Source: Adenanthera pavonina (lineage: Eukaryota > Streptophyta > Magnoliopsida > Fabales > Fabaceae). From it: a stretch of DNA of 64,000 bases. The number at the start of each line of letters is the position of its first letter. The stretch's first letter is position 1. The notes beneath the pieces were generated by a model. It ran no database searches, was not told where the DNA came from, and worked only from the letters and a program-made list of their open reading frames with translations. The position numbers were made by a program, and so were the translations under genes. Below, piece by piece: positions 21,496-32,539 of this stretch. The stretch covers positions 4,094,501 to 4,158,500 of the forward strand of contig JAIVEN010000012.1 of the NCBI GenBank assembly GCA_026686845.1, read 5' to 3'.

Positions 21496-23750
21496 GAGTT
21501 CTTTGAAAAAAAATTCAAACTATGTTGCCTCTAAAATCTTTCCTGCAGGATTCCATTTTAAACCAATAACACCAAATAAGACCCAAAGGTTCTATGAGTT
21601 TATCCTCGTAAATACTGACTCTATTGCCCTTAAACACCATCTTGACCCCTTTAACAGGAATACCTATACACATACAACCATTCAGATTTTGAAGGTCCTT
21701 ATCCCTTCAGATTGGGGACAAGACCTCAATAAACTGAAGAAATTCTCCCAACTCTTTACTCTCGTTGGGTATAATTACTAGGATTATATTGATGCATGGT
21801 ATAATACTTTTGGTATCAAACAAATATTGGCACGTTAGTTTTGCTGGCTTCCCAAGAGGAGGGTGAATTATGAAGTTTGAAAATTTTCTACAAAATTATA
21901 AGAAAGCAGTGAAAGCAAAATATGTAAAAAAATAGAGTGCAAAATGTAATAAGGTAATAAGCAAAGTATAAGAACAAGGACACAATAATTTATCCTGATT
22001 CGGTCTCTTTCTCTTAACCTACGTGTAGTCCTCAAGTTACCACTTGAGATTTTTCATTATCTTACAAGAATTCGGTGAGCTTCTTGCAATGTCACAGTAC
22101 AACTTTATGTTTTATTCCAAGAGCTTACAGTTTCACTATTTGCACTTTAGCTAAGTGCTTCCCAAATCCCTTGTAAAGTCTCCTCATGAGAAAATCTTTC
22201 TTCCAAATGAAGATAAGATTGTTCACAATAGGAGAAACTCTCTAATATGGAGTATGTATAGCAGTTGAAGAGCAATAAATGAGGTGTGTGAGAGTAGAAG
22301 GCTTTAACTAAAGAATTGGAGAGTTTCAGTATATACAATGTAAATTTGCTACCCACACCTTCAAATGAAGTTCTATTTATAGATTTTTATCTTAACTATA
22401 TGTTAGAAACAAGATCTAGCCGTTAGAGACATTACCCAACGGTTACTCTACAAAACTATCCATTCACCAACCGCATTTAATGCATATGACATTCAAAGTT
22501 CAAATTTTGGGGTGTCAACAGACGAATTTTGCAGAGACCATAAGTTAAATACTTTAACGTTGAACTTCGAAGTTCGTCTGTTCAAAAGCAAAATTTGAAT
22601 TTTCATCTTTGATAAATATTTTCATGTTGAAACATATGAATTTTCAAGGTTAAAGTTCTTCTGAGAAGTGTGAATAGCTGTTCCATATTGCTACAATGCA
22701 TTCAAAATTTGAATTTTGATGCCTAAAATTCGTTTGTTAGTGAACAACTCAATATGGCACAAAAGTTCTTCTTTTTGAAATTCAAATTTTCAAAAACCAA
22801 AGTTCATCTGTCAGAGAAACCTCTTATTAGACTTATTCCAAAGGTCGAATTTTTGAAGATCAAAGTTCGTGTGTTAGAGAAATACCTGAATAGACTTATA
22901 CATTATCTCTCAAAAGTTTGAATTTTCAAAACTAAAGTTCATCTATCAGAGGACTGACTTAGAACTCTTTTTAAACTTTACTTTTAGATGAATTTTGACA
23001 TATCTTCAGATAAATTTTTCATGTTTCACAAGTTGTTCTTTACCCGAAGTTCGAATTTTAACAGTCTGAAATTCGTCTGTTAGAGGCAATACCTTTGTAA
23101 GTTTGAATTTCAGCCTTTAAAGTTTGAATTTTCAAAGGCATCATATGAATTTTATCAGTTCAAAATTCGTTTGTTAGTTAATATTTCTCAAATATTTTGT
23201 AAGTTAATATAGGATTGTTGAAAAACACATTTTAAGAATATTTGGGTGCAAGATCAAAGTTTTTAATCATGTGGGTATGGTGAGAACTCCTATAAACTAA
23301 TTTTGTACTCATTTTTCTTGGATTTCTTCGCTTGAGATCTTTTGTACATCTTTGATATCTTCCTTCTAAGCTCCAGTTGTTTGAAATCATAAAAAAAACA
23401 CTTGATTCAACAGGTGCCACACTTGATTTGTCTATTTCAACCAAAAAATTACCTATAAATTTCCTCGATGATTCATTAAATGGTGGAATTATTTTAGTTC
23501 AATTGAAAATGTATTACTCCAACAAATCAGAGAAGGCTTCTAGCACTTCCAAATAAAAATTAACCTTATTGATAATCCTTTCCTAGTATTATTGCATTTT
23601 TTTTCTCTAAATTGTCTATATCTTGGATCTTTGTCTAGCATTACTGGTATAGTAGTCTAGCACTGGACTTCCAACCCTACAGAGGATACCATACATAAGA
23701 TGATATACTGATTTTGACCAAAACAGAGCAAACGACAATATAGTTAGATG
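21496..23750 (+). pseudogene. decayed plant retroelement or pararetrovirus-like polyprotein fragment, split by an LTR
   Basis: The left part (about 21,503-21,825) reads KIFPAGFHF, then RFYEFILV, then ILKVLIPSDWGQD and WDYIDAWYNTF, with a stop inside. The right part (about 23,580-23,680) contains AFFSKLSISWIF in another frame. These strings resemble a repeated plant polyprotein family that I associate with old endogenous pararetrovirus-like or other retroelement copies. The family assignment is from memory and uncertain. The solo LTR at 21,833-23,412 sits between the two parts. Stops, frameshifts and absent flanking domains show it is non-functional. No protease or reverse transcriptase motif is visible. 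Confidence 0.35.
21833..23412 (-). mobile_element. antisense solo LTR of a Sirevirus-like Ty1/copia element
   Basis: Read on the minus strand it starts TGTTGAATCAAG at 23,412 and ends AATTCACCCTCCTCTTGGG, a short run, CTAACG, matching the ends of the LTRs at 41,629-43,490 and 51,425-53,285. Shared internal features include the AACGG-rich block (22,420-22,480), a TATAAATAG box on the minus strand (22,381-22,373), and a long array of ATTCGTCTG/CAGACGAA and AAATTCGAATTT-like motifs (22,500-23,190). It is about 1.58 kb against 1.86 kb for the other LTRs, and clearly more diverged. No matching second LTR or internal region adjoins it. A clean 5-base target duplication was not found (flanks TGGCA and GGTGC). 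Confidence 0.75.
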
Positions 23751-23904
23751 TGGTTCAAAAATAACCTATAATGGTTAATCACTTCAGAAACCAACAAGTT
23801 TCTGGCACTTATTTAGTTTTTTTGCACTTTATTTTCATTGTCTAGATTGTACGGATTACTGTTGTGGTGTAGAGTTGGTTTTATTGATAAAATGTAATAT
23901 CAAT
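23413..23904. other. spacer with the tail of the decayed polyprotein
   Basis: Between the antisense solo LTR and the gypsy element. Apart from the polyprotein-like traces around 23,580-23,680 no gene, repeat or regulatory signal was recognised. Confidence 0.4.
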
Positions 23905-24737
23905 TGATGGGAGACACGTTAGGAACCTGTCCTAAGAGCCTTCTTTGATATAAGGATCATGTAACTCAAGGAAAGATAAATTGAACACAAGAACAATGAA
24001 GAACAATAATGAACAAAAACTAAAGAAAATAGATACGATAAAATAAGAAGACTGAACAAAATGTTGGTCAAAGGAAGTAGACTCCAAGAGAACCCATCTC
24101 TTGAATCCTAACTCCGGGATGCCACAAGGATCACCACTCCTTAATAAGTCCTCATTCTTTCTGGCACTCAAGGATAAGCAAGAAAGAACTCACTGAACAA
24201 CAACAAAGTTGCTGAAAAGAAATTCATTCATTCATATTGTGGTTTGCAAGAGTACAAGAGGTGCCTATTTATAGGCAAGTATTAACCCATAAACTAACTC
24301 TAGTTCACCCCACAAACCTAACCTTATTAATGCTAACTAATACAAAAAGGAAATCCTAAGTCAAAAGGAGCATTTAATTCTAATTTTGAATTTGAAAAGG
24401 TTGGCTCCTCTTAAATGCATAAAGCATAGCAAATCAGATCATTATTTGCCTTTTATTGAAAAGGAAACAAATTAACTAAAATAATCCTAATAAAACTTAT
24501 TAAAAACGTCACTTTTAGTGATCACATGAGAAGCACACATTGTCTTTAAGTTATATCTCCCAAATGGGCTTCTTTTGGGCTTGAATCATTAGCCTATATG
24601 ATTGGAAGCTTTTTCCATACTTTCTAGCCCTTTTTTGGACTACAGCTTGATTTTAATAGTTGGGCTTCATGCTCTTTCCTAGCTCATTGCCATGTCCAAG
24701 GACTTCAAATGCTTCATACCTCAATCGTATTCTATCA
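23905..24737 (-). repeat. 3' LTR of the gag-only gypsy element
   Basis: An 833-base direct repeat, near-identical to 28,252-29,084. It is preceded on the minus strand by the polypurine tract at 24,738-24,751. Confidence 0.9.
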
Positions 24738-25123
24738 TTCCCTCCCTCCTCAAAATGATTCGTCCTGGAATTTCTATAATCTATATGAAAAGAAAGAGAA
24801 CAATTAAAAGCATCAAATAAAAAATCGGGAGTATACTTACTTTTCAAACTTGATTGATGCATCTTCTCTTCAATCCTTGCTTGAACTTGCGGTGTAATAA
24901 TGACTCTTGGCTGCAAAGTCATCCCTTTTAATGTTTCATCTTTACATTCTTGTATTCCAAACCAATCTCCGGGATCAAAAACCTTGTAATGACCATTAGT
25001 TTGAATTGCATATGACTTGTTGTCATGCATTAGAGGATCAGAACTTGATTTTCCTTCCATAACATCCACACTAATAACTTGCAATAAAAAAACCAGAGGC
25101 AAATTTGACACAACAAGACTCAA
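24653..25123 (-). pseudogene. remnant of the C-terminal end of gypsy pol
   Basis: A 156-codon minus-strand frame contains YKVFDPGDWFGI and, near its end, NSRTNHFEEGGND. The first resembles the post-integrase FDPGD segment of plant Ty3/gypsy polyproteins, and the second resembles the usual C-terminal SRTNxFEEGGND, which is encoded across the polypurine tract. The frame then runs into the 3' LTR. Protease, reverse transcriptase, RNase H and integrase are missing, so the piece marks the 3' border of a large internal deletion. Confidence 0.55.
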
Positions 25124-25364
25124 GGAAAATTAAGATTGTAGAGTAAACATATGGGATAAAAACTGGGCAGATTTTCATATTATTTGCTAGGTTCAAAATT
25201 CGGAAGGATTTGACACCTGTGAATGATGCACATTGACAAGACACGGATGGAACATAGGTCACAAGAGGAATACATATGGATGAAAACAAAGTATCACAAA
25301 GTTGGATGGAATGAGAAGAGAATGGGTTACTAGATAGAAAATGGAACACACAAGATTCATGAAA

Positions 25365-26883
25365 CTAAGATGGAAGAAACCAATAAAGAACTAAAAAGAC
25401 ATATGACTTGTGAGACACACAAGAGACATAAAACATGAAATTAGTAGAAACTGCTTCACAAATGAATTGAGTTTGCATAACACTGTGATGAAAATGTAAT
25501 GAAGTGACATAGATGGATGAACTAGAGAAAGAAGACACTAAATGGTTAAACTGACTTTCTTTCACATTAAATTCAAGAGGAATTGAGGACTCATAACACA
25601 TGGATTGACTAAATAAATTATAAAAATCAGAGATAAAGTAAGAAGGATGGAGAAGATGAAAAGAAGGAACATATGGAAGATATGAAGGAAGGAGTTGTAA
25701 AGAAACTATCTTAAACTCTCGTTTACTCAAACAACTCACAATTGCTTTTACCTCATTATTCTCATCTTTTCTCAAACTCTCTTTTTCTTTTCTCTTTTCT
25801 CTCTTTTTCTTTCTCTTCTTCATTCTTCTCTCAAGTTTCTTTTCACTCATTTCTTTTCCTCTTTTTTCATTTTTCTGCACTCTTTCTTTTCTCTTTTGTT
25901 TTTCACTCTTGTTTTTACCACTCATATTCTTCTCACATTTATTTTTCCGTTCAAGCTCACTTTTGATTTTCTTGTGATTTTCATAGAATTGAATACAACA
26001 CATTTCATGGGCTTTCTTTACTTCAAAAGAACAACTATCATCAAATAACCATGGATGCCCAAACACCATATCAACATGTTCAACTTCATCACACCCATGA
26101 GAACTAATTTCTAATGGCATAACAATGTGAGTATCACTAGAAACAAGTACACCACTATCAACAAAGTTCTCTATCACCTCACTAGTAACATCTAGAGCAG
26201 TTGTCTCCACTAATGGTGGTAAATGATCATGATCAATCCCATCAAGAATATCATCAACATTTTCCTCCTTAAGATTCTTAAGAACATCATACTCTAATTC
26301 ATAAGAAACATTATCAACACAAGGATTTTGAGAATTAGAGGTACCTTCAAGAGTGGTTGATTCCCTTGGTTCAACAACCATTGTAGATGTTGAGGAAGAT
26401 ATCTCCTCCATTGCATCTTTTTGCGCCAAATGAGAATCACTTGGACTTCGAACTGAAATTTGTACCTTAGAAGTTTGCTCCTTTCTACAAGTTGGAAGAT
26501 ACTCATAGAAGTAGTCGTGTGGTGCATACTTTTGCTTCAAAATGAGCTTCATGCTATTCCAAGTATCACACTGTTTCTCTTCACGAAGGTGCTTTCTTTC
26601 AAATCGTTCCCACCAAACTTTGGCTTTTCCTTCTAAGTGAAGAGTAGCTAATTTCACTTTCTCAAACTTGGAGTACTGGCAATCTTCAAACCATTGTTCA
26701 ATTCTTCCTTCCCACTCCAAGTACATATCAGGATCATTCTCTCCACAAAATTTTGGGATGTTCAATTTAACATCCTTTTTGCATGAAGAAACTTGCATGC
26801 TATCCAATTTGACATTCAAAACTCTGGATTTGATCGTTAAAAGCTCTCATTAAAACTTTAAGTTCAAGTTCTTCACCAGCCAT
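25365..26883 (-). pseudogene. gypsy gag-like protein, N-terminus frameshifted
   Basis: A 484-codon frame (25,365-26,819) contains a plant Ty3/gypsy retrotransposon Gag domain at about residues 20-110: PKFCGENDPDMYLEWE, LEGKAKVWWERF and LKQKYAPHDYF. No CCHC zinc knuckle follows. Around residue 250, MVFGHPWLFDD resembles the gypsy protease C-terminal ILGRPW motif, and a Lys/Glu-rich stretch (about 285-360) follows. A better start, ATG at 26,883 (MAGEELELKVLMRAF), lies one frame off and ends at a stop near 26,801, so a small indel has broken the N-terminus. Gag would form the virus-like particle in the cytoplasm. Confidence 0.7.
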
Positions 26884-28233
26884 GCTTAGAATCTCAAATA
26901 TATTAGTGAATAGAAGACAAAGAAAGGACCTTGCACACTCTCTCACGTGTTTCACTCAACAATGATACAAATTCACTCGTGTTTTGCACACTTTAAAGAC
27001 TTTTTTCAGAAATGATATTTATTACACTCTTGCCTTTTACCACTCACTCTTACTTCCTATGAGAGTGCAAAATTGAATTTGAACTTAAAATCAAGAAGCA
27101 ATGTTTTTAGTGGCAGTCTCAAAGTCAAAGATCCAAAAATTCAAATTCTCAAAAGAGTTTAAAATGTTGGTGACCAACAAAGAAAGATGGATTTTTTTGT
27201 TTTTAACAAAAGAAATGAATTTTCCAGCCAAGAAAAGAGAAAAGGAAATGTTGGAAAATAAGACAAGACGAAAGATGTGGTGTGTATACCAAAGGAAGGA
27301 ACTTTTAGATGACTATTAAATATGAAACAAGAAAGGAACAAGTTAGGGAATTAAATTATGAAGGAAATAGAATTAAACTAGAAGAGTAAAATTCTGAGTA
27401 GAAAATAAAAGACAATAATGAAAACTTACCACAAATGAGAAATTATGAATGGGTATTTAAAAGATGATTCTCCTTTAATGAGATCAGAAAAGGGAGCAAT
27501 AACATTAATGCCCAATCACAAAAAGGAAATTTGTAATTCAAGGTATTACCTTGATTGAAAAAGATCTCAAAGTGGGAAAGAAAATAAGATCTCCTTAATT
27601 TTTGGAATTTGCCTAGGCAGCCATATTTCTTTTTCTTTCTTTCCTTATTTATTTATTTATTTTTTTTATATGATTTTTTTTAGGTTGCAATCAATTCTTT
27701 TTTTTTTCTTTCTCTTTTTTTTTAAATCAATTTCGAATTTTTTTTTGTTGGCAAATTCACAAGAAGAAATCTGGGCAGCAACTGAATTCTTTGGGCAGAT
27801 AATAAGGAACTCAACAATCTCAATGGAAACAAGAATCAAATATGGTAAGATACTTTAACAAAGAAAATGGACAATGAAATTAGAATAGAGTATGCCACAA
27901 TATGAATGAAATGAAAGATCACAAAGTCTGGAAAAAAAAGGATAAAGAACATAGAACAAAAACAGCAAGGCAACAACAGATGAACAATGACAATAGTATG
28001 ATGAATAGTACGGATAAACAATACTATGAATAGTGAGCAGTACTGTGAAATCTGGGCAGCAAGAAATGGATGAACAGTACGAAAATGAACAGTGATGAGT
28101 GTACGGATCAACAGTGAAAACACAGGGATTGATGAACAGTGAAATGAACAGTCACGATTTCTGGACAATAAGGAAGAATGGGATAAAACATAGAGAAATG
28201 AAGCAAAACAAAGACACACCTTGATTTGCAAGC

Positions 28234-28249
28234 TGAAGTTTTGATACCA
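28234..28249 (-). promoter_or_regulatory. primer-binding site of the gag-only gypsy element
   Basis: On the minus strand TGGTATCAAAACTTCA begins two bases after the 5' LTR. TGGTATCA matches the complement of the plant initiator-Met tRNA 3' end used by many plant LTR elements to prime reverse transcription. Confidence 0.7.
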
Positions 28250-28251
28250 AA

Positions 28252-29084
28252 TGATGGGAGACACGTTAGGAACCTGTCCTAAGAGCCTTCTTTGATATAA
28301 GGATCGTGCAACTCAAGGAAAGATAAATTGAACACAAGAACAATGAAGAACAACAATGAACAAAAACTAAAGAAAATAGACACGATAAAATAAGAAGACT
28401 GAACAAAATGTTGGTGAAAGGAAGTAGATTCCAAGAGAACCCGTCTCTTGAATCCTAACTCCGGGACGCCACAAGGATCACCACTCCTTGATAAGTCCTC
28501 ATTCTTTCTGGCACTCAAGGATAAGCAAGAAAGAACTCACTGAATAACAACAAAGTTGCTAAAAAGAAATTCATTCATTCATATTGTGGTTTGCAAGAGT
28601 ACAAGAGGTGCCTATTTATAGGCAAGTATTAACCCATAAACTAACTCTAGTTCACCCCACAAACCTAACCTTATTAATGCTAACTAATACAAAAAGGAAA
28701 TCCTAAGTCAAAAGGAGCATTTAATTCTAATTTTGAATTTGAAAAGGTTGGCTCCTCTTAAATGCATAAAGCATAGCAAATCAGATCATTATTTGCCTTT
28801 TATTGAAAAGGAAACAAATTAAATAAAATAATCCTAATAAAACTTATTAAAAACGTCACTTTTAGTGATCACATGAGAAGCACACATTGTCTTCAAGTTA
28901 TATCTCCCAAATGGACTTCTTTTGGGCTTGAATCATTAACCTATATGATTGGAAGCTTTTTCCATACTTTCTAGCTCTTTTTTGGACTACAGCTTGATTT
29001 TAATAGTTGGGCTTCATGCTCTTTCCAAGCTCATTGCCATGTCCAAGGACTTCAAATGCTTCATGCCTTAATCGTATTCTATCA
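28252..29084 (-). repeat. 5' LTR of the gag-only gypsy element
   Basis: An 833-base direct repeat, near-identical to 23,905-24,737. It ends at the right-hand TCAAT target duplication. Confidence 0.9.
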
Positions 29085-29468
29085 TCAATCTTTTCACTTT
29101 TTTCTTTTTTATCTACCACTATTTTTTAATATTTAAAAAACTACTTTGTTTTGATTCTGATTATTTTTGTTTATAAAAAAAGATTATGATTATTTTTAAA
29201 AATTTAAATAATCAAAATAAAAATTTTAAAGTGTTTCTTTTATGAAAAAAATAAATAAAAGTGATTGTTTTCATAAAAATGATTAAACAAATAGGCTTTA
29301 AGTATATTTAGATGATTTTGTTCTATATATTTAATAGATACAATAGATAATAAATTTATCAAAAAGATAGATGTCAATCAATAATAAGTTCATAACAATT
29401 ATTTGATTTGGGGATTGCATTTAAAAAGTAATAATCCAAAAATACTTCATAATTAATGTTCTCTTAAT
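29085..29468. other. AT-rich spacer
   Basis: AT-rich sequence between the gypsy element and the hAT-like element. No gene, repeat or motif was recognised. Confidence 0.5.
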
Positions 29469-32214
29469 TAAGGGTGAACATTCTATTTTTATGGTTCAGT
29501 TAAGCTAAAAACAGAAATAACCAAATACATAACACATAATATAAAGTTGAACTGAATTGAATCCAAATATTTCATCAACTTGGTTCAACTTATTTGGTTT
29601 GGGCTTTTAATGAAAATCAAATATTGTAAAATAGATATAAAAATAGAAATGGGAGCACATAGAAGAAAGGAGTGAGAGCACTTGGAGCGGAAAGAGGAGA
29701 CAGGGGGAAAGGACTTGCTGGAGGAACTTCCACAAAAAGGGGTGGGTGTTTTCGAAGTAGAGATGAGAGACCAAGAGGGGTGGTTACCTTAAATCTTTCG
29801 GAGAGGGGGAGGCCGGAGCAAGCTGATGTTGGTGATGGTGAAGGAGGTTTCAGTGTACCAGATCAATGCCATCTCAAATGCAGGCTCGCAATGTTGCTTA
29901 TCTCTTACCCAAGTTTGAGAAGCAGCCAACAACCAACAAGCAATAATGGAGAGGCGGCGGCTGGACTTCGGAGGGAGCAAGTGACCGGTGAATCCAAACT
30001 TGAACGTCATCTGTAGTTGGGAGGGAGCGGTGTCTTTTGTCTGGCTATGAATGATGAACATGAACTTGTGAAAGGGAGGAAAGGTGTCTTGGGTTTTCAG
30101 TCAAAATGTCTCAGGGTGTGATGTGAGTGTGTGATTGTGTCTATGAGTATGTCAGTTGACTGTGGGCTTCCCTCCTATGGGTTGGAGTGCTTCCTTTGGA
30201 TTGGGGCGAAGGGAAAAAAGGGGATTAATTGATTATGTTTACAAAAAATATATATACACACACACATAAATATATATATATATGTATGAACTTCCGTTCA
30301 ATTCGGTCTATTAGATTTTTGCTATAAAAAACTGAACTAAATCAAAATAAAAAAATTACCCCAAAAAGAAGGAAAATTTAAGCTCTTGATCCTCATAGTT
30401 TCAGTTTTGAATTTAGTCGCTATGTTTTAATTGTTTTTAAATGAATCCTTAAAATTTAAACCGTTTATGCCGTCAGTACTTCAAATTTTAGATATTGACA
30501 CGAGGGTTGACACATCACGCTAACACTGTTAATTTTGCTGAGGTGTCCGGTTAAAATGCATATGTGGAACATGGATAGATGCAAGCGGGGCAGTGGATTC
30601 TTGAAAACACATCAGACATGCACAAGACGAGAAGAAAATGCAATGTAGGCTCTTTGTGGGTTCACAGTTAGGTTTCCTCCCTTCAGATTTCCTTGACCAA
30701 AACAAAGTGATATGACAAAGAAATAAAGAAGCTATTGAGATCTACTCATCGTGGAATCTCACACGACTTTCTTTTCTCTTTACAATGATTGATGTTTCTC
30801 TTTAAACAAAATAGCTACAGTGAAAATTGATTTCTAATAGTTTTGGACTCTTTGGGCCTTGGCCAAAAAAAGAAAATTAAAAAAAAAATGTTGTGAACTC
30901 CAAAACCCAACTATATTTGTGTAAATAATTTTCTTCATAACTTAAAGAGCAATCGAGTTTCTTCTATCAGTTCTTCCAAGAGATCCTCTTCTTCATCTAT
31001 GCATAGCCTTTATATGGGTGGATGTGTGTAGATACACATTTCATTTTTTCCATTATTTTTTTAAATTTTTCTTGAGTTTACCTCTGTTTTCTATTATGGA
31101 AACAGGTAAACAGAGCATAGACCTCCTTACCAGTGTGGGTGTCTGTACTATATGAGTTTATCTCTATTGTTGTTTTTGCATATTCATTTATTTAATTATA
31201 TTCATATCTATGTGTGTTTCCATTATACTAACTAACATGCAATTATGCAAATTAAGTGGCTACGCTTTAAAGATGTAATTTTTTTTGGACCTCATTACGA
31301 GGAAGCTTTGATAGACTTTTGATATGTTGAACACAAAGCAGTTTGCTGCCAAGTCTAACAATTGCATGAGTTATTTCTAAATATATGGAAAAATCCACAT
31401 ACATAAGCCAAATATTATACACTAATTAATTACTTGTATATATTAGTATATTACTGTCTGTATCTATAATCTTATTTAGGCATGTAAAATATATACTTTT
31501 ATAAAGTATAATGAATGGGAAAGGTAACGGTGCAAAAAGAACAAAAATCGACCACCAACTCAATTGAATTTGTGAGCTAAGCCAAAGTTTGGAGGCAATG
31601 AAGAGAGGGACCCAACTCAGGAAATTTCTTCTGTTCCTAACGGTTTATATTAGACTTTTAACATACAAAAATCCTGTCAATGTTAATGAGAGGTAACTCC
31701 ATCTTTTTTGGTCATAAATAAATAGCTTCTTTATTTCTCTGTCACCTCCTTTTGTTTTGGTTGGGAAAATATGAAGGAAAACCAATTGTGAATCCATGAT
31801 GAATCAAATTAAGCAATCCAAAACTTTCTTTGTTTTCTTGCTCTATCCTGTCCTATATGTCTTCAAGTATTTCACAATGTGGCCTGCATCTATCCATGTC
31901 ACCAGGTTCCACATATGCATTTAACTGGACACCTCAGCAAAATTAATAGTGTTAGTGTGATGTGTCAGTCCTTGCATCAATATTTGAAATTTGAGGGACT
32001 AATGGCATAAATGGTAAACTTTTAAGGATTCATTTAAAAAAAATTAAAATATAGGGACTAAATTCAAAATTGACTGAAACTATGACGATCAAAAGCTTAA
32101 TTTTTCTAAAGAAAAAAGAACCTAAACTAAAAACTGAACTAACCAAACCAAAAACATTGAATTTTGTTTGCTTCAGTTCGGTGATTGGTTTCATTTTGGT
32201 TTTGTTCACCCCTA
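29469..32214. mobile_element. degraded hAT-like element enclosing a second transposon
   Basis: The outer ends are inverted: TAAGGGTGAAC at the left and GTTCACCCCTA at the right, with GGTTCAG/CTGAAC-rich subterminal sequence on both sides, as in many plant non-autonomous hAT elements. The flanks TCTTAAT and TCTTGAAT could be a decayed 8-base target duplication. A G+C-richer insert at 29,640-30,230 has small open frames of unknown origin. No transposase is visible. A Mutator-like long-inverted-repeat element occupies most of the interior. Confidence 0.45.
30374..32102. mobile_element. Mutator-like element with long terminal inverted repeats
   Basis: The left arm (about 30,374-30,745) reappears inverted at the right (about 31,715-32,102). 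Examples are CATAGTTTCAG with GAATTTAGT, the TCACGCTAACACTGTTAATT block, AATGCATATGTGGAAC and AAATAAAGAAGCTAT. Arms of about 350 bases with diverged sequence are typical of MULEs. The 1 kb between them (30,750-31,710) has no transposase frame. A convincing 9-base target duplication was not seen because the flanks are A-rich. Confidence 0.65.
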
Positions 32215-32539
32215 TCTTGAATGCTAATTTAAACATGTAATTTAAAAGTATTGCTTAATAAAAATTAAATTAATTAAAAAAATTATTTACGTACAAAAAT
32301 ATTTTATAGTTAATTTTGAATTAATTATACATAACTACTTTTTTTTTCATTAAGAAATTATTAAAATAGTCTAGTTTCAATCTATTGTAAATCCTTAGGA
32401 CAAAAATTAATACAATAAAAAATTTTCATTCCAATCTCTCAAAACACTACCACAATATTCATTTGAACCATTTCTTGTTACTCAGCTGTTAACTTGTTGT
32501 AATTTCTATTGTAGCCTCATTATTCATTGCCCTAAGGAT

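Larger units (their letters stand above)
23905..29084 (-). mobile_element. non-autonomous Ty3/gypsy LTR element (gag only), minus strand
   Basis: A 5,180-base element with two 833-base LTRs (23,905-24,737 and 28,252-29,084) starting TGATGGGAGACACG and ending TATTCTATCA. It is flanked by a perfect target duplication TCAAT (23,900-23,904 and 29,085-29,089). On the minus strand a primer-binding site TGGTATCA follows the 5' LTR (right), and a purine tract (reverse complement of TTCCCTCCCTCCTC) precedes the 3' LTR (left). Inside are a gag-like frame and only the last part of pol. There is no reverse transcriptase, RNase H or integrase motif. The two LTRs differ at only a few positions, so the insertion is fairly recent, and mobility would have depended on a full-length relative. 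Confidence 0.9.

Noticed and set aside
25742..25966. Ser/Phe-rich plus-strand frame
   Set aside because: Antisense of the Lys/Glu-rich part of the gypsy gag frame.
27836..28264. 142-codon minus-strand hydrophobic frame
   Set aside because: It sits in the leader of the gag-only gypsy element, is dominated by repeated TGAACAGT-type words on the plus strand, and has no recognisable domain.
29672..30061. Two overlapping opposite-strand frames in G+C-richer DNA
   Set aside because: No conserved motif on either strand. Kept only as a note on composition, not as a gene.
30362..32115. 9-bp target duplication for the MULE-like element
   Set aside because: The flanks are A-rich (AAAAAGAA-type on both sides), so any match could be by chance. 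The exact ends were not claimed.
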